Source: Chloranthus sessilifolius (Eukaryota > Streptophyta > Magnoliopsida > Chloranthales > Chloranthaceae). Taken from it: a DNA stretch of 64,000 bases. Under the pieces are notes generated by a model, which worked only from the letters and a program-made list of their open reading frames with translations, was not told the DNA's origin and made no database searches. The stretch spans positions 8,468,328-8,532,327 of the forward strand of contig CM037586.1 of the NCBI GenBank assembly GCA_021018995.1, read 5' to 3'. Both the position numbers and the translations under genes were made by a program. Positions 47,345 to 60,969 of the stretch are shown here, one piece after another; position 1 is the first letter of the stretch; every line of letters begins with the position of its first letter.

Positions 47345-48415
47345 AAGACAAAGATCTAAAACTGAAATTATATCTTAGTAAAAGAGAAAAAAATTAAAAA
47401 AAAAAATTAGTGAGAGAAAAAGAATCAATTTCCTCAAAAAGAAAGACTTTGGTATTTTTTATTTGTCAAAGTCAACAATTGAATCAACATTGAATCAAAT
47501 GACGGTCTTTGACTATATTGAATCAAATGATAGATATCACTTTTCATGTCGATCTTTGGCAGAAATGGTCTTTAAATCATTACTTTCAAATCAAAGTGCT
47601 TAGATGGTGTTCCACAGCCCACAGATCTCAAAAATATCATGTCTTTCTTTTTTAGCAATGTGCCACAAAACAAATCTCGGGTGCAAGTTGCAGGTCCCAT
47701 AAAAAAATCAAAATAAATAAAAATGGATACACTCATGCAACATACTTTTTAAAAGTAGTTCTTGAACAAATATATAATCAACGGCCCCATCAAGAAATCT
47801 CAAAACTTTATTAAGTAGTTTTTCCCCATTTGAAATTGAATTTAAACCACTACCTAATTCAATAAAATCTATCTAGTGAATTCACTTAACTGCACACATA
47901 AATTTAGGTTCTATAAAATTAAAAGATGAAAAAAATTTCAAACTTCAATACGATTCAATGATGATTTGACGAGAGTGTACTTTCTCTGTGGCCAATCGTT
48001 ATACATGAACTGCATCCCTTCTCAGTTAACAACTTGGTCTTTTCATATTCAGGTGTAATTTACCTAAAATTATATGACACTAGAGTATTTGATTAATTTC
48101 CTCATGTTCATATAATGAAACAGGAAGTAAAAATTGTAAATAAAATTCGCTCATTATGTTTATATTCAAAATTTATTGAATAACATCTAGAAGATTGAAA
48201 AATATATGATAAGAGTGGTTAAGGAAAAGAAAATATGTTAACTATTTACCATCAAGCATATTTACAAACCTAAAAAATATAATAATTTATGTTTTAAGTG
48301 ACAAAATATGCTTACAAACTCAAGTAGTCTGAACGGATGTCTTATCTACAAAACCATATTTATAAACCAAAAAGATATTGTAGAGGATCTTTTAAGAAAA
48401 GTTCATGTTGTTTTT
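47086..48415. other. AT-rich stretch with a 70-bp (AT)n tract
   Basis: (AT)n lies at about 47268-47339. A diverged copy of a sequence also near 31700 and 32400 (TTGAATCAAATGATAG...) lies near 47470-47540. No gene is recognised. Confidence 0.6.
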
Positions 48416-48775
48416 TTATAATTTCCAACTTTCACGATATCCTTCTTCTAAAGATGATGCACTATCTTCAACCGCGATCACATTCAATTTTCGTGCGCCT
48501 AGTTCTCGAAAGTTGTAATCAGTAAAGTTTACATAGAAGATGTATTCATTGTCTAACAGATTTCGAGCAAGAGTTCTTAGAAATTTTACTCTGTCCTGCA
48601 GATTATGGAAGAAAAATGTTAGAAATTTTATACAAACTTTTGAAATGATTTTATAAACATATATATAATAAAATTATTACTTTTGTAATTCTGCAGTTGT
48701 ACATCTTATCATTCTTACCGTATCTTTTTCAAATACAACAACCCACGTTGAAGATGTGTTATTATTAATTTCCAT
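48416..48775 (-). CDS. Possible small two-exon gene, 78 residues
   Basis: Exon A (48775-48719) reads MEINNNTSSTWVVVFEKDT and has the strong donor ACG|GTAAGA. Exon B (48595-48416) follows acceptor ATCTGCAG and reads DRVKFLRTLARNLLDNEYIF, YVNFTDYNFRELGARKLNVI, AVEDSASSLEEGYRESWKL, stop. The phases agree. In sequence as AT-rich as this, a 60-codon exon of balanced composition with canonical splice sites is unusual. I do not recognise the family; it could equally be the last two exons of a larger or decayed gene, since the ATG follows an AG that could be an acceptor. Confidence 0.35.
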
Positions 48776-50545
48776 TCTGATAACACACCTTAACAAACGA
48801 TATAATATTTATGATTAAAATAATGTATCTAATTGGGAAAAAATAATTATAGAGTATATAGAAACTAATATGAAAAAGGAGTTAGTATGTAATGGGTGTC
48901 CACTCATCATGAGTATTGAAGAATACACCGTCTCCTACTCATGGCAATACACATACACATTTCTAATATTATCATCATGGCAAAAAGAAAATAATTTTTC
49001 CGCTAAAAAGAAGAAAAAAATAAAAATAAGAAAGGCTATTGAGAAAATATAGAAAACCTTTGACAAGGTAATGAAAAATAGAAAAAATATTGATTTATTA
49101 TAATTTAGTTCTTATAAAAAACTCATTCACAAAAAATAAAAAATTGTTTTCATTTTTCTTACAAAAAACCTTAAGAAATTTCAAAATGTAAGAAACTCAA
49201 AATATTAGTCCATTGTAATTTTTTCCTTATAAAAAATACATTCACAAATCTAATATAACAAAATATTAAAAACTAAACTTCCTTATGAAAAAAGCAAATA
49301 TATATAAGAAAAAATTTCCTTTAAAAAAATAAAAATCTTAAAATTAATCTCTACACTTTTCGGCCTTGTTTGGAATAACACATAGGTTTTTTTTTTTTTT
49401 TTAACTTCCCACGGGCGGGTGAAAAATAAAACTCAAGGAATTTTTTTTTGTAAAAAAAAAGGCAATGCTTGTATTTAAAGGGTACTGAGTTCTTCATCCA
49501 AAGATTCTTGCAGCGCCATGTTCCAGCATTCACCCTGTCGACTACCTTGAATCTGATGATAGAGGTCATTTTTCATCCCAATCTTTCACACCTTAGATCT
49601 TGATATCATGGCCCCCATATCATACGCTTAGATGTTGATGACACAGAAAGTGACCTTGATCATGGTGTGCCATTGTGCACTGTGATCACGGATGTGTGCC
49701 GTGTGTAATCAACATCTTAGCGCCTAATATGTAGGCCATGGTATTAAGATCTAATATGGGGAAGAAAACGACGTCTATCATCTGATTCAAGTCGGTCAAA
49801 GGTGTGGATGGTGGGACCTCTACGATCACTTTCACTTTTTGCGATGTGTGCCACGTCGAATCAACATTTGACCATCTAATAGTAGGGCAATGATGTCAGG
49901 ATCATTTGTGTTGAAGATTGGGTCGAAAAACAATCTCCATCGTCTAATTTAAAGAAGTCAACGGAATTTTCATTCATTTCAGTGAGGTGGCTGTAATATA
50001 AATTGGTATAGTGGTAACACCAGCCTTTTAAAAATGTGCATTTATTTTAAACCGAAATTCATCTTCCTTGAGTTGAGTTTCACATTGTTAAACAATTGAC
50101 TTCTTTGAATTAGAACATGAGTATCTTTTTCTGCCCCAAGATCGATTTGTGAATGGTTGGCGCCAAAAATGAAACTCCATCTTCAAATTCAAAGCAATCA
50201 AATAATTTAAAGACATGAAACCCAGGTGGCTAAGGAAGAATCTTGGATTGCAAACAAGGTCGCCATTTAAACCCACTGCACGACGACGCCTCTGTTTTCG
50301 CTCGAGTCTCGAGCAAAATAAGTTTTAGCAAAAAATTTGGTGAAAATTTAATCCAAGTTATTTTTGTTTTTTTCTAGGAACAGTGGGACCCACTGAGCAA
50401 CCAAACACCGAGTTGTTTCACTTTTGTGTAAAAATTTACAGGAAAAATCATAAAACCCACGTTGTCAAACAATGCGTTCATGAAGGAAAATTTATTAGGA
50501 GAAAAACAGAAAATCAATATATAAAGGAAAAGTCATAGACCCTTA
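48776..50545. repeat. AT-rich stretch with fold-back repeat copy 4
   Basis: The fold-back family is seen at 49560-49935, here as two inverted halves (GATCTTGATATCATGG... and ...CCATGGTATTAAGATC). A T run near 49386-49402 may be a LINE or SINE tail. No gene is recognised. Confidence 0.5.
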
Positions 50546-50893
50546 GGGCTCGTTCAAGTGTTTCCTGGCTTTTCCCAGAAAGGCTATGAATCCTGACAAC
50601 TCAGAATCCTGTTAATTCTTAGCAGGCTTTGATTCTTGTCTTTTCCCAGAATTGTTCTTAAGTTGCCCTGATTCTTGACTTTTCTCAGAAAAACCAATTC
50701 TCAATCTTTCTTAAGTTTTTCTCCGAAAAGCTCAGAATCGGATGTACCAACATACGAATGTTAATTATCAAATTACTTGTCGTTCTCGGATTTGGCTAAA
50801 AAAATATTGGGCGACCAATGCGAGGTTGGACTTATGTGACAGATTTATTATTAAATATAATTTCTCGAGACTATTCTTAAAACACCAAAAACG

Positions 50894-50967
<74 letters not shown>

Positions 50968-51132
50968 AATACAAATTAGAAACTCATGAAAGTGTCCAGG
51001 CCAATATTATTAATGGAAAATGATGAGGTTTATTAGCCCAATACATTCAATGTCGGTTTAATCAAAAAATCAAAATACAGAAATACAAAGTTAAAAAGGA
51101 CCTAGGAAAAGTAACATAGAACATGAAGATGA

Positions 51133-52330
51133 CTATGAGGTAGCATCGTCGCCATCTTCATCTTCGGAAGAGTATGAGGCAGTCATCATCTGTCTGGGAG
51201 AACTAGTATGATCATCCCAATTACTATCATCACAAACATGTTGTACAGGAGTGACTATCCTCACTTGTGTTTTAATGGAGAATCTTGTTGGGGTTTTTAG
51301 CATTAGGAACCATTGTTTAAGTACCCCGAAAATACGTTGGACAACGTTGCGTAAGGAGGCATGTTGCTTGTTAAAAAGTTCTTGGGGAGTGACAGGGGAT
51401 TTGAGCTATTAAACTTTTAAAGATGGCATCTTATCCCACGATACGGAGCAAGAAACCCCCGCATGTTAGAATATCCCCCATCAACAAGGTAGTATTTGCC
51501 TTGTGGCGCATAAAGCCTATTGAGGGGCTTTTACAGCGCACTTGCAAGAACTTTGAGTCAGGACTAGAGCCCTTCCATCCAGGGAGAACATATTGGAATA
51601 GCATATCGAAGCTCACATAACACATAACATTCTGTAATGTTGCTTGTTTATGATTTCGATATCGTTGCGAGTCTTTCTTCAGAACCGAAATATCTACATG
51701 TGTACCATCGATGGCTCCTACAACATCCTTGAACCAAGGATACACCCAAGGCTTGTTCAAGAGCTCAGGGGGTGTGACGCTCATAGCTTGCTTCACAAAC
51801 TCGGGTAAAGATCCAAAATAGCAAGAAGTACACTATTAAAGGATAGGCCAATAGTTGACCTTGAACGTTGAAATCTATCTTGCACAGCCCGATTCTTTTG
51901 ATTTTGAGCCATGGATCAAAATTTTGTCCGATACCGATACGTATCAGTATCGGAGTTGAACGATATGGTACATTCAATGTACCGTATCATTCAGTTGTAT
52001 GGCAGATATTGAACGATACATTCAATGTATCGTTCGGTATCGGATGACACCAAATCGTTTTGGAGCTTGGACGATACGTATCGGTAACCTGAGATTTTGA
52101 CCCATATTTTAAGCTACTGTGCAAAGGAAAATTGCCACGGTTTCTTCGACCATCATCCTCTGTGTATCTTGTAGGAGACCTCTCGATCTTAGTCCATTGC
52201 ATAAACTCTTAAATGAAGGTGTACGCATAAGAAAGAGTTCGTATATAATGTTAAGATGGCTGTTAAGTGTCTCCGTCACATATAAGGATCTAGTGAGGAT
52301 ATAGTTGTGTCGTCGCCACCTTTCAGGATG
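51133..52330 (-). pseudogene. Harbinger DDE transposase, split by a MITE
   Basis: N-terminal part (52330-52115): FKSLCNGLRSRGLLQDTQRM and MVEETVAIFLCTVA, the helix-turn-helix part of plant Harbinger transposases. Then a 197-bp MITE intervenes. After it come NRAVQDRFQRSRSTIG, VVGAIDGTHVDISV (first catalytic Asp), RYRNHKQATLQNVMCYVSFD, YVLPGWKGSSPDS (second Asp) and, after a frameshift and stops near 51430, PQELFNKQHASLRNVVQRIF then GVLKQWFLMLK. The C-terminal acidic end stops at 51133. MITE insertion, frameshift and stops make it inactive. Confidence 0.85.
51910..52106. mobile_element. hAT MITE inside the Harbinger transposase
   Basis: The ends are CATGGATCAAAATTTTG and GAGATTTTGACCCATA. Flanks TTTTGAGC (51902-51909) and TTTTAAGC (52107-52114) match at 7 of 8. 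The interior has CGATACGTATCAG and inverted copies. It separates two adjacent codon blocks of the transposase, so it entered after the Harbinger element was in place. Confidence 0.85.
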
Positions 52331-52539
52331 GGGCGTCATATAGTAGACGGTCGCAGTGATGAGGAACTCATTGTCAATATGATGATTAGTTTTTCATCGG
52401 ACACGATGGGAGGTGCCATTAAACCTACCAATTTAAGGATAATGCAGAGTAACAAACAATTAGAAGTTTATTTGAAAGAGTTACAAATAAGCATAATGAG
52501 GTGGCCACAACCTCCCAAGCAATGTAAATAGTTACGCTT

Positions 52540-53530
52540 GGCAATGACTTGCATCCATTGCGAGGACTATTTATGCCAATAGGGAACTGGTTTCTTCCAC
52601 CCTAACATATAGTTCTATAAACATAGGCATGTCGATAAAGTTATTTGCCTTAATTTCCTCCAATATCTCTATAAATCTATTGTACTGGGTGGCTGGGGCG
52701 TGGCGTTGAGTTACGAGAGTGTCAAGAGATGTTTGAAACCCTTGCAAGTGTTCAAGTAGACCATCAGAAAGATCACAACTTTTTCTTTTCGTCCCAGAAC
52801 TAGAGGTACAGGACCAAGTTGGGCGGGTTCTCGAGGACGGGCTTGGACCACTCTCCGCTGTGAAGAGAGATTGCGCATGACCTAATGTCTGTTGGTTGGG
52901 GGGTTAGGCTGTTCGAATATCGGATGATACGAGTCACCACTATCATCACTGCCTAGTGGAACGGTGAGTTATTCCTCTTTACGGGGATCCATTAGGTGGA
53001 ACTCCTCATGCCCAATGTATATGGTATTTCCGAGCATAAGGCACATGCATGTATTGTCTTGCGCCTTATGACCTCGATAGGTCGTTGCCCACCCAAAACT
53101 CTGGAGTCAATTAAGAAACAAAGAACATAATTATTAAGTGAAGATAAAACCTCAATTACATAAAATTAACTTGATTTGCAAGGTCCTTAAATGACTAACT
53201 AGTCGATTGCAAAAATTGTCTCAAATATCGGGGTCTACAAGGACTATCTTCGCATGGTTGTCCCATCCAAAACCACAGGTTTCTAGGATGCATTTCATTT
53301 GACTGTAATAATTTTTCACAGCTCTCAAATGGTTGTAACACTTCTCTTTGGTGAGTTCTTCTAGTTTATTCTATAAGCAATGGTAAGTCCTTCACTTCAT
53401 AGCCATCTTTGGCCAAACATTTTTTTGTCAGGACCCATTAGCCAATTTCCTGTGTAGATGAAATTGTTTGACCATCTCCTTGATGAAGGACTCCTCCATC
53501 TTCTCATCTCACGAAAAATTTCTCAAAGAG
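52540..53530 (-). pseudogene. Harbinger Myb/SANT-like protein, decayed
   Basis: The minus strand reads MEESFIKEMVKQFHLHRKLA near 53490, then KCYNHLRAVKNYYSQMKCIL and ETCGFGWDNHAKIVLVDPDI near 53330-53220. This is the Myb/SANT-like domain (..LKNRYKNLRKQY..GFGWDE..) of PIF/Harbinger ORF1 and related plant proteins. A C-terminal part (GLLEHLQGFQTSLDTLVTQR, then RFIEILEEIKANNF) lies near 52770-52600. Stops and shifts interrupt the frame. The protein would help the DDE transposase bind its ends. Confidence 0.7.
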
Positions 53531-53599
53531 GCAGCGGTGGCCTTTTGTTTTCCTTTATGACCGAACAAACTAATAACTTACGTACAAAACACACAATTA

Positions 53600-54480
53600 G
53601 AGGTTACATACAGTAGGCACAAATAAAGTTTGGGCAAGTTCCCACATTAATTTAAAACGCTATATCTGTATAAATCACTAGGCCCTTCTCCTGATGGGGT
53701 TCATCAAACAGTAGGCCCCAATGAAGTTTGTATGAAATTTGTGAAAATGCATGCACCCATAATTTTAGTCTCCGATACAGGGAATTCACAATGGGGTGAA
53801 CAATAACACACCCCTATATGGCAGACTGACAAAGTTGTGGACTATAGTAGGTTAGCAAGATATGTACTACAGACATAGCTAATATAAATTGTGTTGTTGT
53901 TGTCTACTATAGTCCACATGAGATTCATATAACAATATATTTACTATAGCAGGCCTTAAAGTTAACTACATTAGTGGACTATATGTCTACTACTCCAATA
54001 CAGTCCACCCGCACCAAGTGTCATACATGAAGTATACAATGCAACTTGTTTTAAAGCATTACAAATATTATATGACAAATAGCCCTTCCATCAACGATAG
54101 CAACCCACCTGCTTATATTGGTAGTTGGAGCTCTAGGATTCGCAACGTCGTCTGCTTAGCTGCCAATGAAAGAAAATATTTTATAATATGAACTACAACA
54201 TGCAAGATCAATCATTGATATGTGGAGAAATCATTTATCTAGAACTTAAATACAACTAAAAAACATCAATCTTTGACTTAACTGATTATCAAAATCACAT
54301 TTTTTTGCCAAATATATAACAGTTGGATGAGAACCAGAACACAGTTCAGACTGGAAATGGCAACAACTTTGAAATGGAATTACATTCTTAGATAAAAGTA
54401 AACAAAGTAATTTATGCTCTCTAATCTCATAAGAAAGCCAAGAAGCAATTTCAACACAAATTCAAACAAACGAATTAAGT
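53600..54480. other. No recognised gene
   Basis: I see no coding homology or transposon ends here; a short direct repeat of TAGTCCAC/CTACTATAGTCCA motifs lies near 53840-54000. Confidence 0.5.
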
Positions 54481-54520
54481 AGCAGTTTGTACTCTCCTTA
54501 TATATACAACAAAATCATAG

Positions 54521-54617
<97 letters not shown>

Positions 54618-54781
54618 GCCCTTGTGACTGCAGCAGTGCTCCTATTAGAAGAAACAGACAACTTATATATAAATGGCTCAAAATCATAGTTGGAGGAGAG
54701 TAAAATCACAGTTTAGCCGAAATAAATAAATAAATAAAATATCAATTTTTACTCTCCTTATATATACAACAAAACCATAGT

Positions 54782-54839
<58 letters not shown>

Positions 54840-54840
54840 G

Positions 54841-54871
<31 letters not shown>

Positions 54872-55024
54872 TTGTGACTGCAACAGTGCTCCTACTAGAA
54901 GAAACAAACAGAACTTATATATAGATGGTTTAAAATCACAACTGGAGGAGAGCAAAATCACAGGTCAGCCGAAAAAAAATAAAATTAGTTTATACTCTCC
55001 TTATATATACAATAAAATCATAGT

Positions 55025-55076
<52 letters not shown>

Positions 55077-55163
55077 TGTATTGCCCTTATGATTGCAAAA
55101 GAGTCTCCTCATATATAGATGGGTCAAAATCACAGATGGAGGAGAGCAAAATCACAGTTCACC

Positions 55164-55232
<69 letters not shown>

Positions 55233-55420
55233 CAGTTTGTACTCTCCTTATATATCAGTTGAATATATACAAAAAATATCAGTTTGTACTCTTCTTATAT
55301 ATACAGCAAAATCATAGGGAAATCATAGCTCGGTACAAACAGAGCTTATGGAACTACAGCAGTGGTCATAGCTGTATATGAGACTGCAGCAGTGCTCATA
55401 GCTGATATGGGACCGCAACA
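54481..55420. repeat. Tandem array of about 240-bp units, each with an (AT)n or (AT)n(GT)n core
   Basis: Units start TTTGTACTCTCCTTATATA near 54486, 54749, 54989 and 55233, each followed by an AT tract (54522-54576 then GT to 54614; 54783-54837 then GT to 54865; 55025-55072; 55166-55231). After the core each has a GTGACTGCAGCAGTGCTC-like piece and GGAGGAGAG(T/C)AAAATCACAG. A further copy, with a 100-bp AT core, lies at 57130-57450 beyond an inserted TIR element. Confidence 0.88.
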
Positions 55421-55781
55421 GTGCTCATAGTTGCTATAATAAACTGATAATCAATGAGCACATCTATAGAGGAAAGTGAGCATAACCACATGACAGAAAC
55501 TGGAAAAGAAAACTGTTATAATAAATCATAGTTCAACCGAAAAAGAAAATCAGTTTTATACTATTTTAACTGATGACAAACAGTTTTGTAACCTTTAATC
55601 TTTTCTTTCATTACATTTTAGCAAATTAATGCTAAAAAATTTGGCATTTTCTACAACATTGAGCATAATTATTGTATGTTTTTCAAATTTCATTTCTGAA
55701 TCATTTACATATGAAGTGAACAAGCAATAAAATACTAATAAAACAAATCCTAGTTATCATAAATAATATATATATATATAT

Positions 55782-57234
<1,453 letters not shown>

Positions 57235-57449
57235 GTTTGTACTCTCATTAGGACTGATCCAAGCTCAGTACAAACAGAGCTTATAGATAGATGGGTCAAA
57301 CCAATAAGGAAAACATAGTTGTTGCTTATGGGACTGCTGCAGTGGTCATAGTTGTATATGGGAGTGCAGTGGTCACAGCTGATATGGGACTGCAGTAGTG
57401 GTCATAGCTGCTATGGGACTGCAGCAGTGCTCATAGCTGCTATAATAAA

Positions 57450-58950
57450 CTAAAAATCAATGAGTACATCTATATAGGAAAGAGAACAGGACCATATGAC
57501 AGAAACTGGAAAAGAAAACTGCTATGATAAACTGAAGAGGAAAGAACCTCATAATAAACTGAAAAGGAAACAACCTCATAGCTTCTATAATAAATTGTTG
57601 TAATAATTTGAAAATCAATGAGCACATTCATAAAGATCTCTGGATTAGCAGCAACCTCTTCATATTTACCTTGGGGTATAGGATACAAGTGTATCACTGA
57701 ATCTACTACATCTCTTATGTCAGGTTGTGGTCGAAAAGTTATTTTGGTGGTCGACATATTATAATTGTAGTCAAAGTTAAAAGGCATGCTAGATATTTTT
57801 GTATGAAAATGTTTCAAGTAGGGAAATTGACGGGGATGCCGAGTATATGGACATCGGTTTTGTACCACATTGATTCTACCGGCGTCGGAAGAAATGAAGA
57901 AGCACGAGTACCACAGCTTCAAGGGAGAAAAGGAGACATAAAGACACAAAACCGTCATCTAATGACGGACGTCCATGAATAATATTGTGAACAATGACGG
58001 ACGTCCGTGAACAGTGGTAGACGTCGTGAACAGTAACAAATGTCCGTGGAAATCTCCACTCAGCGACGAGATTTTCGTTATTTTCTGTGGAAATTGCCTG
58101 TTTAGTCTTTATTTCTTTTAGGACACTATTTTATTCGAATTATTAATGGTTTATTAATGGTTGCCTATTTAAAGAGACTTGTAAATATTTTTTAATTGAT
58201 TATTGAATATTTTGAATGCTTTTTGCTTGAATATTCTTCTTCCTCGTGATGGGTTTGGCGTGAGGGCAAGGGAGTGATTTTTATCTATTTTCTGTGGTCT
58301 TTTATTATCTCTGCTATCTATCTATCTCTGCTTGTTTCTCTAAACCCTAATCTATTTATTTTATCGATTCCAAAACCCTAAATCAATCAGAACCATAAAC
58401 CTATTACAAAACCATAAACCTATTCGAAACCCTATTTCCATCAAAACCTTAGTTTTCATGCAGACCATCAAACCTACTCAGTTCTATAACCCTAGTTTGA
58501 ACCTGTGAATCTACGTTAGATTGAGGACGAACGCCCAAGCTTGGAAAAGCTAGAGTTCTATTTCTAGGCCCGATCCCGCCTCAAATCTAACGGGACTTGC
58601 GCATCAGATTGAACCTTATTCGAATCTCGCGTGATTTGCCTACCTAAATTCTCAAAACCCGGAGGTATCGTGATAATTTTGAGATTAAGCTTGATTTAAT
58701 TTTGTTTAATTTCAGTAAATCCACATTAAATCAATATTCACACATTTTAGGGTTCTCGTCTTGCGTCAGAAACCCACTAAAGCAAGAAATTCCTCAAGAC
58801 CTAAATCAGTGTAACCTTCTAATTTCACTGCTATGGAGCATAAGAACCCAAAATGCTTTCAAACTGCTTAGAAATTTCCCACAAACTTGGTAAAAATCTC
58901 TCCATTTTCTCATCGCTTTTTGTGAGTATTCTGTTCTCTTCAAATGCTTT
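57450..58950. other. Non-coding stretch with GACGGACGTC repeats
   Basis: The minus strand holds one exon-like run (SSMPFNFDYNYNMSTTKITF then RPQPDIRDVVDSVIHLYPIP near 57770-57660), not recognised. GACGGACGTCCRTGAA repeats lie at 57960-58050. 58330-58520 has CCCTAA-rich, leader-like sequence. No gene can be supported. Confidence 0.35.
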
Positions 58951-58999
58951 AACTAATTAGTCTTTACTTTTTGCCTTGGGCTTATTGGTGTATCAGGAA

Positions 59000-59265
59000 T
59001 CACCATTGCTGAGGAACCCAAGTATATATAACAAAGGCAAAGAGAACCCATTTGCAGATACCTTTCCTGATTCACTTTGCATTCTTAATCTCAAAGAAAA
59101 GTATGATTTTGTAAAAGCCTTTCCAATGACTATGGACAACATGGGTGAAAGCAAAGCGTAGCTTGAAACCTCAACTCATAAGAGGAGTTTTGAAACTCCT
59201 TCCACTCCTAGAATGCCTGTTTTCAGCTCTAAAATAGGAAATAATTATCTCTCTCTCTAACAGAG
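59000..59265 (+). other. Exon-like sequence, unidentified
   Basis: After the acceptor-like GTGTATCAG the plus strand reads ESPLLRNPSIYNKGKENPFA, DTFPDSLCILNLKEKYDFVK, AFPMTMDNMGESKA and a stop; the frame then continues LETSTHKRSFETPSTPRMPV. It has the composition of a real plant exon, with one in-frame stop, so a gene relic is likely. I could not name the family. Confidence 0.3.
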
Positions 59266-60370
59266 AAGGGTGGAGATGGCATCTTATATGTGAGTGACGA
59301 TGAGTAAAAAAAAAGGATCAACTCTAACAATGGATGCAACTATAAGTTAGCTCCAATGGCTGCAACTAGCTTATAATTCCAACCAAAATATAAGACCTGC
59401 CCCTGTTTACTAAAACTCCAGCTCATAAATTTTAATGCAATGCCAATATGGAGCAACATAATAAAAATTTCATATTTTCAACCTGTCCAAAATGAGGGTA
59501 AACATCAGTCTGAGCTTAAAATTGGGGGTGATTTATATTGCCATTAGGCCATTTTGATAACAAGAAAGAATCACTTGTGGAAGAAGAGACAAAAAAGATC
59601 ATTGACAAGGCTTTCCTAAAGAAGATTTAAAGCAAGAGATGTGAGAAGAAAGCCATATGGGGTGGGGGCATTTACAGTCACAACACACACTATTCCAGAC
59701 CCTCTACCAATGGGCCTTGTAGATAGCTGCCAATGTAGCTCTAATGGCTACTGCTGCACAGTCCACACCCTCCAAGTGCCCTCCTCATATCTACTAGACA
59801 AAAGGGTACCTCCACTGTGCCTTACTTGTGTAGCCCCACAAGTACAAGCATCCAAGGGCCTTGTACAGGGAAGAGACAAACAACCCATAGAGAAGATCAG
59901 TGAGAGGTCTCATCAGCCTTCTTCAAGCTCCATGGAGCTAACACCTGGAAAGGGAAACATTGATAAATCTATTATTGCCTTCAATGGGGTTGTAATGGCT
60001 TCCAATATTTATACGGTTGTTACAAAATTTATTTGCCATTAATGGAGTAATTGAGCTTTTACAGGAAAAGAAGAGGCAGTTCAATGAAAAACGATTTTAA
60101 ATGAAAGAGAAATCACATTCTTTATAGCTGTTGTAAAGGTACAAACTAAAGATACAATCATATGTATAGCCTTGGGAGAATTATACTCATTCCTAAGCTT
60201 TTCTATGCAAAAATTCGTAAAAGGAAACGCCCCTTTTAGCAGAAAATGTCCTGAAAGCTCAGATACCGAGAGAAACTCCCGAACAACAAAAAGGGGAATT
60301 CAGAGTTCAAAATTTGCACTTTTTGAGGAAATAATTCAGAATCTGGGCTTTCCCCAGCTCTTGAACAAGG
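59266..60370. other. No supported gene
   Basis: A plus-strand frame of about 110 codons from ATG near 59710 is open, but has no recognised domain or splice context. It may belong to the same relic as 59000-59265. Confidence 0.35.
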
Positions 60371-60374
60371 CCTT

Positions 60375-60925
60375 AATGAAGGAAGGAGAAGCTAATAAGA
60401 AAACAGAAAAATATTATAGTTTTTCTTTTGAAAATACTAAGAAAAATTTACGAATTAAAAAATATATATAAGTTTATTAAAACTTTTTCTATTATAAAGA
60501 GCAGTTAAAAAATTTAAAATTTAAAATTTTAAAAAAAATAGCTAAAGTTAGTAGTACTCTACTGAACATTTCACAATTCACAAAGAAGCAGCAGTATATA
60601 GAAGGAAACTAAAAATAAGAGAAAATACCAGAAAATAATCATGTGACATTCCTCCTCCGTTCAACGCGTTCCACCTACACTCAACTCTTGTCAAAACCTA
60701 CGTAAATGGTAAACCCTTCTCAATTTTTTTTTATTTTTTTATTTTACTGCTTGTGGATCAACAACCTTTGATCGAAGTGCGTTTCTTCGTGGAAAAGATT
60801 GTACTGTCATTGTAAGAAAATAATTATTATAGAAAAAAAAATATATCTCAATGGATGCACCCTGCTTCGTGGCAATGATCAACGGTGATCATTCCACGTC
60901 GAAATAGCAGTGGAGAGATTCCGCC
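60375..60925 (+). repeat. Diverged direct duplication, copy A
   Basis: Copy A (GAAGGAGAAGCTAATAAGAA...) matches copy B at 62398-62820 over several hundred bases with many small changes, including AAAATATTATAG and CCTACACTCAACTCTTGTCA (diverged in B). Both end near AGAA(G)AATGATTATAG. Confidence 0.7.
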
Positions 60926-60969
60926 CTTGCTCTGCATTTATTAGCGAAAATGGTATAAAGAAGAGTTTT

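Larger units (their letters stand above)
50548..53600 (-). mobile_element. PIF/Harbinger-type transposon relic
   Basis: The left end is probably GGGCTCGTTCAAGTG at 50548, next to TTA, the usual PIF/Harbinger target. Two genes typical of the group lie on the minus strand: a Myb/SANT-like protein and a DDE transposase. The right end was not found. An (AT)n tract (50895-50965) lies near the left end. Confidence 0.65.

Noticed and set aside
59641-60042. A 133-codon plus-strand frame
   Set aside because: It begins with GTG; the in-frame ATG leaves about 110 codons without a recognisable domain, and no splice context or homology supports it.
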